Counted from the stretch's first letter, positions 1-9,541 are shown. The stretch: 64,000 nt of DNA from Caldatribacterium sp964426875 (GCA_964426875.1 CAYRSB010000002.1:62001-126000); one strand, 5' to 3'. Notes: generated from the sequence alone by a model not told the origin. Translations and numbers: made by a program.

Positions 1-1669
1 CCACTGGTCAAATTATTCCTGGCTTAGCTGCAAAGCTTCCTCAATATAATGAGGATTTTACTCAAATGACGATCTTTTTGCGTCAAGGGATAGTGTGGAA
101 TGATGGAGTACCTTTTACTGCCGATGACGTAGTCTATACCATTGGCCTCCATATGCGTGTTCCCGAACTTCTGTATCATGGACCGATTTCAGAATTCGTG
201 GAAGAGGTAGAGAAGGTCGACGATTATACCGTGGTGGTGCATCTTAAAAAACCTAACTCTCGTTTTCACACTAATTTTCTGGACCGTTGGGGATGTTTGC
301 GCATCTGCCCAAACATGTCTTTGAAAAGGTGGGAGATCCGATAACTTTTGAGTTCAATCCTCCTGTGGGTTGTGGACCGTATGTCCTTTCGGATTACGAT
401 CCAGCTGGTTTCTGGACATTGTGGGAACGAAGGGAAGAGTGGGATAAAACTCCCACGGGGATACTCTACGGTAGGCCCCAACCGAGGTATGTGCTATTTC
501 GAGCTTTTGAATCGGAAGAGGCTAAGGTTTTGGCGCAGCTTCGCCATGAATTGGATGCTACTGACTATACCTTGGAAGCGTTACGGGCGGTGCTGGATAA
601 AGGGGAAACAGTTCGGGCCTGGAAAAGGGAATGGCCCTGGGTAGAGTATCTCCATCCTTGCATTACTGGAATAGTTTTCAACAACGCTGTTGCTCCTTAT
701 AATCTCAAGGAAGTTCGCTGGGCTTTGCTTTTAGCCATCGATATTGCCGAGTACATGTCTGTGGCCAACGATCTTATCGGTGCAGTAAGTCCTATTCACC
801 TTCCCTGGGTACGTGCATATATGGAACCGCTTTTTAAGCCTATGGAGGAATGGCTGACTGATCTCACCATCGACTTAGGTAACGGCGAAACGTTCAAACC
901 TTATGATGCAGAAGTTCCCCTAAAGCTTGCTCAGGCAGCGAAACAGAGGGGATATCCGGTACCGGAGGATCCCCAGGTTATTCGAGAGATATTTGGCATG
1001 GGTTGGTGGAAACACGCACCCGAAGCAGCAGAGAAACTCCTTATGGAAAATGGTTTCCGGCGAGATGCCAGTGGGAAATGGCTCCTTCCCGATGGTTCTC
1101 CTTGGAAGATCAACGTTACTGCTGCTGTGAATCCCTCTCATCCTCCTTACAGAAACGCCGTGGCTGTAGCGGAACAATGGAGGAAATTCGGTATCGATGT
1201 CGTTGTAACCCCTACTGAAGCGTTTGAGAGTATGGTCATGTTGGGGCAGTTTGAAGTGTGTACAACCTGGCCCTCCCGAGAGCCCTGGGGTGTGGGGATG
1301 GATCTTTACCGAACCTTTATGTTGTGGCATTCTAAATTGTTTGCTCCTATAGGTCAGTCTGTGACGGCTGCGCCTGGTGCCTCTGCACGATGGTATGATC
1401 TCCGCCTGGACAAGCTCATAGAGCAAATGGAGCAGGTCAATCCGTTTGCCGAAGAAACCCTTCGTCTTCTCAACATTGAAGCCTTAAAGATTGTAGTTGA
1501 AGAAATGCCCACTATTCCCACTTTTACTTATCCATCGGCGTTGGCGTGGGATGAATACTATTGGACCAACTGGCCAGGAGCAGAAAACCCCTATTCGCAA
1601 CCCTTTCATCATTGGCCTAACTTTAAGTACATGTTACCCTTCTTGAAATCGGCAAAATTGTTGTGTTAG
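1..1669 (+). CDS. ABC transporter substrate-binding protein, family 5 (peptide/oligosaccharide type), 5'-partial and frameshifted
   Basis: Extracytoplasmic solute receptor of an oligopeptide/dipeptide-type ABC transporter. The gene is already open at the left edge (frame of base 3). The stretch with WNDGVPFTADDVVYTI is the usual N-domain signature of SBP_bac_5 proteins (LxxGVxFxDGxPFTAxDVVYT). The frame is lost near 285-292: the product continues in another frame from MFAHLPKHVFEKVG to the stop at 1667-1669. Adding one G to the GGGG at 286-289 would restore WG-MFAHLP, so a consensus error is likelier than a real lesion. The first residues and signal peptide lie outside the window. Substrate cannot be told; these proteins bind peptides, nickel or plant-type oligosaccharides. 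No permease genes follow on this strand before an unrelated sugar-binding protein, so its own permeases are probably upstream or elsewhere. Confidence 0.85.
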
Positions 1670-1878
1670 TGTAAGTTTGTAGTAGGGATTTTGAATGGTA
1701 TTCTGAGAGGGGGTGGTTGATGCTGCTTTTTTCAGGATCCGTATCGTCGGGAGTTTGGGGCGAAAGCGGTACTTTTTCGATTCCTGGTAGAAGGAGTGGT
1801 TCTTCCTTCCCATTTTTACTCCGGACCGGTGATGGTAGTGTGGAGTAGAATGAAATTTTACTATTCGGAGGAGAGAAG

Positions 1879-3216
1879 ATGAAGAGGTGGGTTTTCGCTG
1901 GGTCTTTGATTGCGTTGCTTGTGCTCGGTCTTTCCGTGACCTTTGCCGTGGATTTGACCGTGTGGTCCTCTCCGGACAACGCTGATGCTTTGTATGAACT
2001 CGCCCAGAACTTCATGCAGAAGAATCCAGATGTGAAAATTGAAATCACTCCCCTTTCTTGGGAGGTACTCTACCCGAGGATTCTCCAGGATCTCACCAGT
2101 GGTGCAGGGTCTTTTGACGTGACTACCTGGGATCTCATGACTGCTGGAGCCATTGCCCCCGGAATGCTCGACCTTGAGGCTTTTGCCAAGGAACATCCTG
2201 AGCTTGTGGATCCCAACTTTGATGACGAGGACTTTATCCCTACGGCAAAGTACGTCTACGGATACTGGAAGGATAAGCGCATAGGGTATCCCTTCTATGG
2301 AGCAGCGATGTTCTTCTTCTATCGCAAGGATCTCTTCAATAACCCTGCACTTCAGGAGAAGTTTAAAGCCCAGTATGGAAGGGATCTCGGGGTACCGAAG
2401 ACTTGGCAAGAAGCTAAGGAGGTAGCTAAATTCTTCACCAAGAAATCCCATCCCGATTCTCCTACTGAATACGGCATCGCCCTCATGTTCCCCCGTACCC
2501 ATACCCTCTTTTACATGTATCTCAACTTTTTCGGACCCTATCGGAGGAGTTCAGAAGGAATCGCCAAGTTTGGAAAGGTTGACCTTGACTGGGGTGATTA
2601 CTTTACGGCTCAGGGGGAACCGGCCTTCAACTCTGAAGAAGGTGTGAAAGCGCTGCAGGATATGATCGATCTCATGCAGTACGCTCCAGACCCCTTGGGC
2701 TCAGACTATGGAGAAACGCTTGAAGCTTTTGGGAAGGGTATGGTAGCTATGGTACCCCAGTGGACGGCTTGTCTGGCAAGCTGGAAGGAATCTCCCAACC
2801 TTCAACCCTTCGAGGAAAAAGTGGGTGTAGCAGTCATGCCTGGCGGGACGCCGGTGAGTGGAGGATGGGGCCTGGGTATCAATGCTGCCTCCAAGAACAA
2901 AGAAGCAGCTTTCCGTTTTATCCAGTATGCTACGAGCAAAGAGGGTGACAAAATCCAATGGCTCAAATACCGGATCGGGCCGACCCGAAAATCTGTCGTT
3001 GAAGACCCTGAGGTTATTAGTGATTCTCCATGGCTCAAAGAGGCCTATGTTCCCTCCCTTGATGGTGCGTCGCATCGGCCTCGCATTCCCGAGGAACCTC
3101 GCCTTGAAGATATTCTGGTGGGGACCCTCTCTGAGGTTCTCTTAGGCCAGCAGCCAAATACCTTGGAAACCCTTGAGACGGTGGCCAAGGAGTGGAGAAA
3201 GGTCCTGGGGAAGTAA
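1879..3216 (+). CDS. ABC transporter sugar-binding protein (family 1)
   Basis: 445-residue extracytoplasmic receptor for a carbohydrate ABC importer (MalE/UgpB class). Residues 1-24 form a signal peptide (MKRW, then a Leu/Val-rich core, cleavage near TFA-VDL). The mature start VDLTVWSSPDNADALYELA is the canonical first beta strand of SBP_bac_1 proteins, and TSGAGSFDVTTWD and FYGAAMFFFYRKD also match the family. A good ribosome site (ggagagaag) precedes the ATG. Two MalF/MalG-type permeases follow (3270, 4167), with no ATPase gene in the cluster. This is usual where one MsmK/MalK-type ATPase serves several systems. The sugar cannot be deduced. Confidence 0.9.
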   Translation: MKRWVFAGSLIALLVLGLSVTFAVDLTVWSSPDNADALYELAQNFMQKNPDVKIEITPLSWEVLYPRILQDLTSGAGSFDVTTWDLMTAGAIAPGMLDLEAFAKEHPELVDPNFDDEDFIPTAKYVYGYWKDKRIGYPFYGAAMFFFYRKDLFNNPALQEKFKAQYGRDLGVPKTWQEAKEVAKFFTKKSHPDSPTEYGIALMFPRTHTLFYMYLNFFGPYRRSSEGIAKFGKVDLDWGDYFTAQGEPAFNSEEGVKALQDMIDLMQYAPDPLGSDYGETLEAFGKGMVAMVPQWTACLASWKESPNLQPFEEKVGVAVMPGGTPVSGGWGLGINAASKNKEAAFRFIQYATSKEGDKIQWLKYRIGPTRKSVVEDPEVISDSPWLKEAYVPSLDGASHRPRIPEEPRLEDILVGTLSEVLLGQQPNTLETLETVAKEWRKVLGK

Positions 3217-3227
3217 GGTTTTGCAAA

Positions 3228-3259
3228 GAGGGGGGCCTTGTGCCCCCCTTCACGGGGGC
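3228..3259 (+). promoter_or_regulatory. Two mutually exclusive GC hairpins between binding-protein and permease genes
   Basis: Bases 3230-3236 (ggggggc) pair with 3242-3248 (gcccccc) across a 5-base loop, extendable by A3229-T3249 and a G-U pair. The same 3242-3247 strand can instead pair with 3254-3259 (gggggc). The second form ends just before the ribosome site (ttagga) of the permease gene. There is no T tract, so this looks like an RNA-stability or attenuation element that keeps the receptor more abundant than the permeases, rather than a full terminator. Pairing is seen in the sequence; function is inferred. Confidence 0.55.
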
Positions 3260-3269
3260 TTAGGATAGT

Positions 3270-4154
3270 ATGAAGGTAAAAAGGCGCTTTAGAACTGCTG
3301 GCTTTGTTATGCTCATCCCTCTTCTTTGTGTGCTTTTGGGGCTTACTCTGTATCCTTTCGGATACATGGTGTATATGTCCTTCTTCCGGTATTCTTTAGC
3401 TTCCTGGGAAAAACCCCAGTTCATTGGTCTTGGGAATTATCGGGATATCTTGAGCGATCGGACAGCTGCCTCAAGTGTCGACTTTACCCTCCTCCTTCTT
3501 GCTGTAGCCGTTCCCCTTGAAATTGTTTTGGGGCTGCTCATTGCCTTCCTTCTTCGGGATACTTTTGGGGAAAGGATTTTTCGGGGCGCCATCCTCACCC
3601 CTATGATGGTCCCGGCAGTTGTAGCCGGTATTGCCTGGAAAATGCTTTATAACTTTGAGTTCGGTCCGGTGAATTACTTTCTTTCCCTTTTGGGCTTCTC
3701 CAAAGTTTCCTGGCTGGGAACCCAGTTTTTCTCCCGTCTTGGAGTAATCCTTATCGACGTGTGGCAGTGGACTCCCTTCGTGTTTTTAGTGCTCTATGCT
3801 GGACTTCAGTCCATTCCCCGGGATGTGGTAGAGGCGGGCCTTGTCGATGGGGCGAGTGGTTTTTCCACTATGCGCTACATTGAGCTTCCCCTCCTGCGCC
3901 CTCTTCTTTTTGTGGTCCTCATCATCCGGGTGATCGATGCCCTCAAAATCTTTGACATTGTGTACATGGTGACTTTTGGGGGACCGGGATCGAGTACCCA
4001 TTCCTACAGCTTTTACATTTACAAGGTAGGGGTTTCCTTTGGCTGGGATGTGGGATATGCTTCGGCTTTGAGCGTTTTTCTTCTCGTGGCGGTAGCTCTT
4101 TTAACGAACCTTCTTATCCGTATGCTCCGCTTAAAGGAAATCTTTGAGCTTTGA
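3270..4154 (+). CDS. Sugar ABC transporter permease (MalF type)
   Basis: 294-residue inner-membrane permease of the binding-protein-dependent family with six predicted helices. The EAA loop is at about residues 190-210 (EAGLVDGASGFSTMRYIELP), the cytoplasmic coupling helix that docks on the ATPase; the nearby GGPGSSTHSYSFYIYK segment is typical of MalF/UgpA. It follows the binding protein after a 53-base hairpin region and precedes the MalG-type partner by 12 bases. Length is normal for a UgpA/LacF-type subunit. Confidence 0.92.
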   Translation: MKVKRRFRTAGFVMLIPLLCVLLGLTLYPFGYMVYMSFFRYSLASWEKPQFIGLGNYRDILSDRTAASSVDFTLLLLAVAVPLEIVLGLLIAFLLRDTFGERIFRGAILTPMMVPAVVAGIAWKMLYNFEFGPVNYFLSLLGFSKVSWLGTQFFSRLGVILIDVWQWTPFVFLVLYAGLQSIPRDVVEAGLVDGASGFSTMRYIELPLLRPLLFVVLIIRVIDALKIFDIVYMVTFGGPGSSTHSYSFYIYKVGVSFGWDVGYASALSVFLLVAVALLTNLLIRMLRLKEIFEL

Positions 4155-4166
4155 GGGAGGAGTCCT

Positions 4167-5015
4167 ATGAGATGGCTCAGAAGTATCGTAAAGGGGGTTC
4201 TTGTGGTCTTAGTCCTCTTTTTCTTTCTCTTCCCCGTGTACTGGCTTGTCACCATGGCCTTCAAAAAGAGCGAGGAGTGGTTCACCTGGCCCCCGACTTT
4301 TTGGCCCTCCTCCTTCACCTTGGGGAACTTCCTCGGTCTTGAAGGGGGATTTTTCGGAAGCGTCACCACCGCCATTGCCACCATTACTCCCTATCTCAGG
4401 AATAGCATCGTTGTGGCACTCTTTGTGGCACTCCTCTCCACGGTCATTTCGGCCCTGGCGGCGTATTCCATATCTCGTTTCAAGGTAGGAGGTATGCAAC
4501 TTGTATCCTGGATTATTTCCGTTCGTATGCTTCCTCCCATTGCCTCTGCCTTGCCGCTCTATGTTATCTTTTCTCGTCTTGGCCTTATCAACACTTGGTG
4601 GGCCCTGATCCTCTCGCACCTTGTTATCACTACGCCCTTCGGTACCTGGATTCTCATCACCTTCTTCAACGAGATTCCCAAGGAACTTGATGAGGCAGCC
4701 TTTGTGGACGGGGCCGGAATATGGCAAAGCTTTTTTACCGTCATTCTACCCCTTGCCTCACCTGGTCTTGCTGCAGTGGCTACCCTCGCCTTTATCCAGA
4801 GCTGGGGGGAATTCCTCTTGAGCCTCGTCCTTACCACAGGCAAGGAGGCGCAGACTCTGCCCCTCTACCTTGGCCGGTTCATCACCGGTTGGCGCATCGC
4901 CTGGGGGCCACTTTCAGCAGCAGGCCTTGTCACTATGCTTCCAGTAGTTGTCTTTTCTCTCCTTGCCCAGAGGTATCTTGTGCGGGGTTTAACCTTTGGA
5001 GCGGTGAAAGGATAA
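4167..5015 (+). CDS. Sugar ABC transporter permease (MalG type)
   Basis: 282-residue partner permease with six predicted helices. The EAA motif DEAAFVDGAGIWQSFFTVIL lies near residues 175-195, and the C terminus (RYLVRGLTFGAVKG) is the classic MalG/UgpE ending. A strong ribosome site (gggaggag) lies 7 bases before the ATG. It forms the transmembrane pore with the preceding MalF-type subunit. The transporter lacks a local ATPase gene. Confidence 0.92.
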   Translation: MRWLRSIVKGVLVVLVLFFFLFPVYWLVTMAFKKSEEWFTWPPTFWPSSFTLGNFLGLEGGFFGSVTTAIATITPYLRNSIVVALFVALLSTVISALAAYSISRFKVGGMQLVSWIISVRMLPPIASALPLYVIFSRLGLINTWWALILSHLVITTPFGTWILITFFNEIPKELDEAAFVDGAGIWQSFFTVILPLASPGLAAVATLAFIQSWGEFLLSLVLTTGKEAQTLPLYLGRFITGWRIAWGPLSAAGLVTMLPVVVFSLLAQRYLVRGLTFGAVKG

Positions 5016-5063
5016 TGGTACAATGGAGTACGCAGTGAGTGCCGGGAAAGAGGGGATGGGACG

Positions 5064-5450
5064 ATGCTCAGAACGATCACTCTCACAACTACTCACAAAG
5101 AGGAGGTTGTCGACATAACTGAAGAGGTGGCGAAAATCGTCAAGGAGGCGGGATTGGATGAAGCGGGGGTTTTTGTGTATGTACCCCATGGAGATGCGGC
5201 GGTGAACATTCAGGCGAAGAGAGCGACGTCATCCAATCCACCCTTGAACAGCCTTCTCAAAAAGGTCCTTGAGAAAGGGAACTTCGAGGAGCCAGAAACC
5301 GGTGCGGCTTTTGTTGCACCGACAGAGGTCCTCATCGCCTCAGAAGGGAAACTGCTTCTCGGGGAAGACCAGCGTATCCTCTTTTACGAGTTCAACGGGC
5401 CCAGAAAACGTTTCGTACACGTTCTCGTCATCCCCTCACCAAAATCCTAA
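5064..5450 (+). CDS. YjbQ/UPF0047-family protein, divergent
   Basis: 128 residues. The C-terminal half (GKLLLGEDQRILFYEFNGPR, then KRFVHVLVI) is the hallmark of the YjbQ family, whose E. coli member has weak thiamine-phosphate synthase activity. The N-terminal half keeps the spacing but not the family's conserved residues: the usual HTTAGVTINE region reads HGDAAVNIQAK, and the HAHIKAS segment reads AAFVAPTEV. The histidines thought to form the active site are therefore largely lost. It sits 48 bases after the permease in a sugar operon, a place where YjbQ proteins are often found. Activity is doubtful; the role is unknown. Confidence 0.72.
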   Translation: MLRTITLTTTHKEEVVDITEEVAKIVKEAGLDEAGVFVYVPHGDAAVNIQAKRATSSNPPLNSLLKKVLEKGNFEEPETGAAFVAPTEVLIASEGKLLLGEDQRILFYEFNGPRKRFVHVLVIPSPKS

Positions 5451-5598
5451 GTTTTCTTTTCTCGGGAAGAGCGCCCTTTTCTCTTCCTGGGAAGGACATC
5501 TCCGATTCCCCAGGCATCTTCCAGCACGTTCGTGTTGTGCCTGTGTGCTTTACTGAGGCTTGGAAAGACCCGAATTCCTGAGTGTAACCCTTGAGTCC

Positions 5599-5626
5599 TT
5601 GACGGGAAGGGTTTTGCTCCTATAAT
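5599..5626 (+). promoter_or_regulatory. Sigma-70-type promoter of the SorC regulator
   Basis: TTGACG at 5599-5604 and TATAAT at 5621-5626, spacer 16. Predicted transcription start is near 5633. This decides the start of the next gene: the in-frame TTG at 5639 would leave almost no leader, whereas TTG at 5672 is preceded by caggagggg at the right distance. Confidence 0.7.
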
Positions 5627-5671
5627 AGTTTTGAACGATTGCTTGGACATGTGTCTCAGGAGGGGATAGGA

Positions 5672-6667
5672 TTGATTCTCGAGGAAAAAGGCGACAAAGA
5701 ACTCCTTCTTCTCTATGAAGTTGCTTGCCTGTACTATGAAGATGGTTTGACCCGGGAAGAGATTGCGCGGCAAACCGGGTTTTCCTCTTCCTACATCCAA
5801 CGGCTTCTTGAAGCCGCCCGAAAAGAGGGCATCGTAGAGATACGTCTTGTCTGTCCGGCGCCATCTTTTGTCGAGCTTGAAAGGCAACTTACCGAGAGAT
5901 TCTCCCTCAAAAGGGCCATAGTGGTTCCTACTCCTTCATCACCACCCTATTTCATCCGTCGTGGTATCGGCAGGGCTGCAGCAAGGTGTCTTGAGTCTCT
6001 CTTGAGAGAAGGCGATATTTTGGGTATCGGTTGGGGGTGGACTGTCTATGAAGCCCTCAATCATTTCCAGAGGAAGGTTTCAGTGACCGTTCTCCCCCTG
6101 GTGGGAAGCATTGGGCAGGTGGATGTAGAGTTTGAGGTGAACGAGCTTGGTTACCAGTTTGCCAAAAGAATTGGAGGTTTCTTTGTTCCCTTCTATACCC
6201 CGGCCCTGGTAGACCACGAAGACGTTGCTCGGACCCTTTTTTCTGACCAAAGTGTCCGTCGGGTAGTGGAGCTGTGGGATGAAATCAATGTAGCTATAGT
6301 GGGCATGGGAGACCCCCGAAAGGAAGGCTCTATTGTTCCCAAGTTTTTTCTGGAAGACCCTGTTTCCTCGGCCATTCTCAAAAGAGAAGGGGTAGTGGGA
6401 GACGTGTTGTACCACTTTCTTCGTGGAGATGGAGCTCTTGCTGATACAGAGTTTGACCGCCGGGTCATGAGTATCCCCCTTGATAAGCTCAAAGAAATCC
6501 CCTATGTTCTTGGGGTTGCAGGCTCCCTGGAGAAGGTGGAGATCCTTCGGGCAGTCCTTCGAGGAGGATACATTAATGTTCTGGTGACCGATGCAGAGGT
6601 GGCAAGGGCGTTGGTTGAAGGGAGTGAAAGAAGCCAAGAAGAGAGGAACGGAAGGTTGAACCATTGA
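5672..6667 (+). CDS. SorC/DeoR-family sugar-responsive transcriptional regulator
   Basis: 331 residues if started at the TTG at 5672 (ribosome site caggagggg at 5657-5665; see the promoter at 5599). Domains: N-terminal helix-turn-helix at about residues 10-60 (ACLYYEDGLTREEIARQTGF, then SSSYIQRLLEAARKEGIVEI), followed by the sugar-phosphate-binding domain of the SorC family (GRAAARCLESLLREGDILGI, GWGWTVYEAL, VAIVGMGDPR, VLGVAGSLEKVEILRAVLRG). Such proteins sense a phosphorylated sugar. Its position after the transporter, with its own promoter, suggests it controls that operon. It reads away from the transporter, so no shared operator is visible. Confidence 0.88.
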   Translation: MILEEKGDKELLLLYEVACLYYEDGLTREEIARQTGFSSSYIQRLLEAARKEGIVEIRLVCPAPSFVELERQLTERFSLKRAIVVPTPSSPPYFIRRGIGRAAARCLESLLREGDILGIGWGWTVYEALNHFQRKVSVTVLPLVGSIGQVDVEFEVNELGYQFAKRIGGFFVPFYTPALVDHEDVARTLFSDQSVRRVVELWDEINVAIVGMGDPRKEGSIVPKFFLEDPVSSAILKREGVVGDVLYHFLRGDGALADTEFDRRVMSIPLDKLKEIPYVLGVAGSLEKVEILRAVLRGGYINVLVTDAEVARALVEGSERSQEERNGRLNH

Positions 6668-6907
6668 GCGAGGTTGTACTTCCCGTGACAATATCGGGGG
6701 CGACGGAATGCCAGGAGATGGAAAGATGACGAAGGGAGAAGGTCGTGAGGCACATCTTATCGTTCGGGTGGCCAGACCTTGAGGACCGACTCAGAAACCA
6801 TGGAAACAGATGGGGAAATGGAAAGTTTCTGGGGGATATTGAGCAGGAAGGAGAGGCATAATTGTATGGAGAGTCTGCGTAGCACAGTTAGAAGAGGGAT
6901 AGAGAAT

Positions 6908-8227
6908 ATGACCTGGCGCTTTCTTTTTATCTTTGGAGCAATTCTTCTTGGCTTCCCGGCGTTGGCTTTTGAAGATCCAAGGCATGTTGCTGAGGATTTT
7001 CTCGATCTTCTTCAAAGAGGCGTTTTTGAGGAAGCCCTGAACATGGAAGACGAGACCATGCGGGAACTTCTTCCCAAGGAAGCGTTGCAAAAAATGTGGA
7101 AAAGCATGACGGAGGAATTGGGCAGGCTTGTAGAGTTCCGAACGGATAGGGTGGGGGAAAGGGGGGAATATCGCATAGTCTTCGTAGTCTCTCGTTTTGA
7201 GCGAATGACTCTAATGGCGCAGGTGGCAGTGAACGAGAGAGGCAAGATATCGGGACTCTACTTTGTTCCCTTTGCGTCTGGGGAATACCCTCTCCCATCC
7301 TATGCCGGGACGGAACGTTTTATCGAGAGAGAAGTTACCTTCGGTGTTCCCGGATCCGAGCTTCCCGGAACCCTCACCGTCCCAAAGGGTGGAGGCTCCT
7401 TCCCCTGTGTCCTCCTCGTGCACGGTTCAGGAGCTAATGACCGGGACGAAACCGTCATGGCCTGCAAACCCTTCCGGGACCTTGCCTTTGGTCTGGCCAC
7501 CAGAGGTGTAGCCGTTTTCCGCTATGATAAGCGGACCTATGTGCACGGAATACAACCTACCCTGTCTTTGCCATATTTTACGGTGGAGGAAGAAGTCATT
7601 GAGGACGCTCTTGAAGCTTTGAAATTCTTGCGCACACAAAAAGACGTCGATAGCAAGAACATATTTCTCCTTGGGCATAGCCTTGGAGGCTTTGTGGCTC
7701 CTGAGATTGCCTGTCGGGCAGACTTTGTGCGAGGAGTGATTCTCTGTGCCGCTCCTGCCCGTCCGCTTCACGAGCTTGTACCTGAGCAGATGGAATATCT
7801 TTTTTCCCTGGATGGGGTCGTCGACGAGAGAGAAGCCCGGATGCTTGAAGAAGTCCGGGGTGTTACCGAGAAACTCACTGGGCGTGTCTTTCAGCCCGAG
7901 GATTCTGTCCCTCAGCTGGGGGGATATGCCCGTTACTTTTATAGCCTTATGGATCTTAAGCCTCTTGAGGTTGTCAAAAATCTCTCCTTACCCTTTTTGG
8001 TCATTCAAGGAGGGAGAGACTATCAGGTAAGAGAAAGGGATTTTCTTCTTTGGAAGGAAGCACTTTCTCTCAATCCGAGAGCCTTCTTTCGGTTCTATCC
8101 CTCTTTAAACCACCTTCTCATCCCTGGAGAAGGCCCCTCGAAGCCTGAGGAGTACAAAAGACCTGGGCATGTGGACGAAACCCTCATTGAGGACCTGGCC
8201 TGTTGGATTGGTGAGCAGAAATCCTAA
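6908..8227 (+). CDS. Secreted alpha/beta hydrolase with N-terminal DUF3887-like domain
   Basis: About 439 residues. The ATG at 6908 (gaggg 9 bases upstream) starts a clear signal peptide (MTWRFLFIFGAILLGFPALA); an in-frame ATG at 6866 with aaggag 12 bases upstream is an alternative. Residues 25-120 resemble the DUF3887/NTF2-like domain often fused to these hydrolases (HVAEDFLDLLQRGVFEEALN). The catalytic domain shows HGSGANDRDET (oxyanion region), the nucleophile elbow GHSLGG (Ser about 258), an acid in QGGRDYQV and a His in SLNHLLIPG. It is probably an extracytoplasmic esterase or peptidase; the substrate is unknown. It overlaps the convergent DMT gene by 44 bases. Confidence 0.85.
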   Translation: MTWRFLFIFGAILLGFPALAFEDPRHVAEDFLDLLQRGVFEEALNMEDETMRELLPKEALQKMWKSMTEELGRLVEFRTDRVGERGEYRIVFVVSRFERMTLMAQVAVNERGKISGLYFVPFASGEYPLPSYAGTERFIEREVTFGVPGSELPGTLTVPKGGGSFPCVLLVHGSGANDRDETVMACKPFRDLAFGLATRGVAVFRYDKRTYVHGIQPTLSLPYFTVEEEVIEDALEALKFLRTQKDVDSKNIFLLGHSLGGFVAPEIACRADFVRGVILCAAPARPLHELVPEQMEYLFSLDGVVDEREARMLEEVRGVTEKLTGRVFQPEDSVPQLGGYARYFYSLMDLKPLEVVKNLSLPFLVIQGGRDYQVRERDFLLWKEALSLNPRAFFRFYPSLNHLLIPGEGPSKPEEYKRPGHVDETLIEDLACWIGEQKS

Positions 8228-9038
8228 CCTGAGAGAGGAAAACTCCAAGGAGGGTTGCGAAGGATCCAAGAATCTGTAACGGTTCTGGAATGTGTGTCAT
8301 GAGGAGATACGTGAAGACATAGGCCCAGACCGGCACAAGGAGGGAAAAGGCGCTTGCGGTTGCTACTCCAAGGTTTTTAAGGCTCAGGAACCACAGGAGA
8401 AAGCCTGCCACCTGAGAGACAAAAGCAGTCAAAACCCCCCAGCCTATGGCCTCAAGGGAAAAATGAAAGCGAGCATCGACAAGGATTGCTAAAGGGGCCA
8501 CGAAAATCGCCGAGAGGATGTTGAGGGAAGTGTTGAACTGGAGGACATCTTCGTTTCTGAGGTATTTTCGGTAGTACACGATGCCCGTGGCCCAGACAAA
8601 TCCGGAGAAGATGGCCATCAGTACTCCCCGGTCAAAGTGCACACTCCCTGCCGACACCACCACCCCAAAGAAAGCCAAGAGAACGCCAAAGATCTGTGTA
8701 CCCTTGAGCTTCTCTCCGCTGCAACGCAAAAGAAGCATTACAAAAAGGGGCTGGGTGTAGACGAGGGCTGAGGCTAATGCCGGGTTGGTGCTCATCGAGA
8801 CTGCTTTATTAACGAGGGTCACAAAGAACGCCCCGTTGAGTAGGGCTCCCACGACTACTCGAGGAGTGAAAATCGGCCTTTGAGCAAAAAGAAGGAGGAA
8901 GAGGGCCCCTATAGAAAATCGCAAAAGAGAGAGGAGATAAGGAGACATAAAACACAACGCCATTTTTGCTGAGGGCCAGGAGAATCCCCAAAAAAGGAGA
9001 ACCCCAAGCATCGGGAGGTACCGGCGGAGAGCCCTCAC
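8184..9038 (-). CDS. EamA/DMT-family transporter
   Basis: 284 residues, ten predicted membrane helices in two EamA repeats (FWGFSWPSAKMAL early in repeat 1; VWATGIVYYRKY opening repeat 2). Members export amino acids, sugars or other metabolites; this substrate is unknown. The start is GTG at 9038 with aagggg 7 bases upstream. A promoter is visible upstream: TTACTC-17-TATAAT reading leftward from 9102 to 9074. It stands alone and converges on the hydrolase. Confidence 0.88.
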   Translation of the reverse strand: MRALRRYLPMLGVLLFWGFSWPSAKMALCFMSPYLLSLLRFSIGALFLLLFAQRPIFTPRVVVGALLNGAFFVTLVNKAVSMSTNPALASALVYTQPLFVMLLLRCSGEKLKGTQIFGVLLAFFGVVVSAGSVHFDRGVLMAIFSGFVWATGIVYYRKYLRNEDVLQFNTSLNILSAIFVAPLAILVDARFHFSLEAIGWGVLTAFVSQVAGFLLWFLSLKNLGVATASAFSLLVPVWAYVFTYLLMTHIPEPLQILGSFATLLGVFLSQVRISAHQSNRPGPQ

Positions 9039-9073
9039 TTCAAGTCCCCTTTTAGTTTTATTTTTAGTCTTCC

Positions 9074-9102
9074 ATTATATCAGGCATGGCCCTTTAGAGT
9101 AA
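9074..9102 (-). promoter_or_regulatory. Promoter of the DMT transporter
   Basis: On the minus strand, TTACTC (9102-9097), a 17-base spacer and TATAAT (9079-9074). Predicted start of transcription is near 9067, about 30 bases before the GTG start. The -10 is perfect, the -35 partial. Confidence 0.5.
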
Positions 9103-9120
9103 TACATGCAAATTGCCTCG

Positions 9121-9172
9121 TCTAAAATCTTGACGAACTCCTATCGTTACCTAACCTAAAAATCTTGACGTA
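9121..9172 (+). repeat. Short direct repeat ahead of a transposase remnant
   Basis: The words CTAAAATCTTGACG (9123-9136) and CTAAAAATCTTGACG (9158-9172) lie 35 bases apart directly upstream of the transposase N-terminus. They probably mark the end of the insertion sequence, where repeated terminal transposase-binding boxes are common, and they also carry a TTGACG -35-like box. The rest of 9039-9215 holds only the DMT promoter. Confidence 0.45.
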
Positions 9173-9215
9173 CATTATCCTGCCTCCAGGTGATTTTGAG
9201 GGAGGAGGTAAGGAA

Positions 9216-9401
9216 ATGAAGCTCACCATGAATACCAGGAGAGAAATTGTGCGGAAGATGGCACCAGAATACCAAAGAGCCACAAAGAGAGAAAAGAGAA
9301 AAATCTTGGATGAACTCATCCACCTCAAGGAAAAGCACCACAATGCTGACTTCTTCTGCTACATCGAAACTCCTGTCAGGAGCTCTAACTCAACCTTCTG
9401 A
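9216..9401 (+). pseudogene. N-terminal remnant of an rve (DDE integrase-type) transposase
   Basis: 61 residues from ATG 9216, behind a strong ribosome site (ggaggaggtaagg). MKLTMNTRREIVRKMAPEYQ then RATKREKRKILDELIHL is the N-terminal module seen in a family of integrase-core transposases (pattern: MxxRYxxAxKxxKxxILDEF, followed by YNRxYAxxxLR). The frame then turns into unrelated residues and stops, so the helix-turn-helix end and catalytic core are absent here. A C-terminal piece of the same family lies at 25.3-25.8 kb. Bases 9402-9541 show nothing recognisable. Confidence 0.6.
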
Positions 9402-9541
9402 GGACGGCCTTCTGAATTACTCTGAACCGATCCTTGACACCAAAATCCCTGTAAAGGTTCTCGGTAAGCGATCCTCTTGGGTAGTTGGTCTTCTCCTGAG
9501 TGACAAGGAACTTGGTGACGACAAGGAAGAACCGTTACGGG

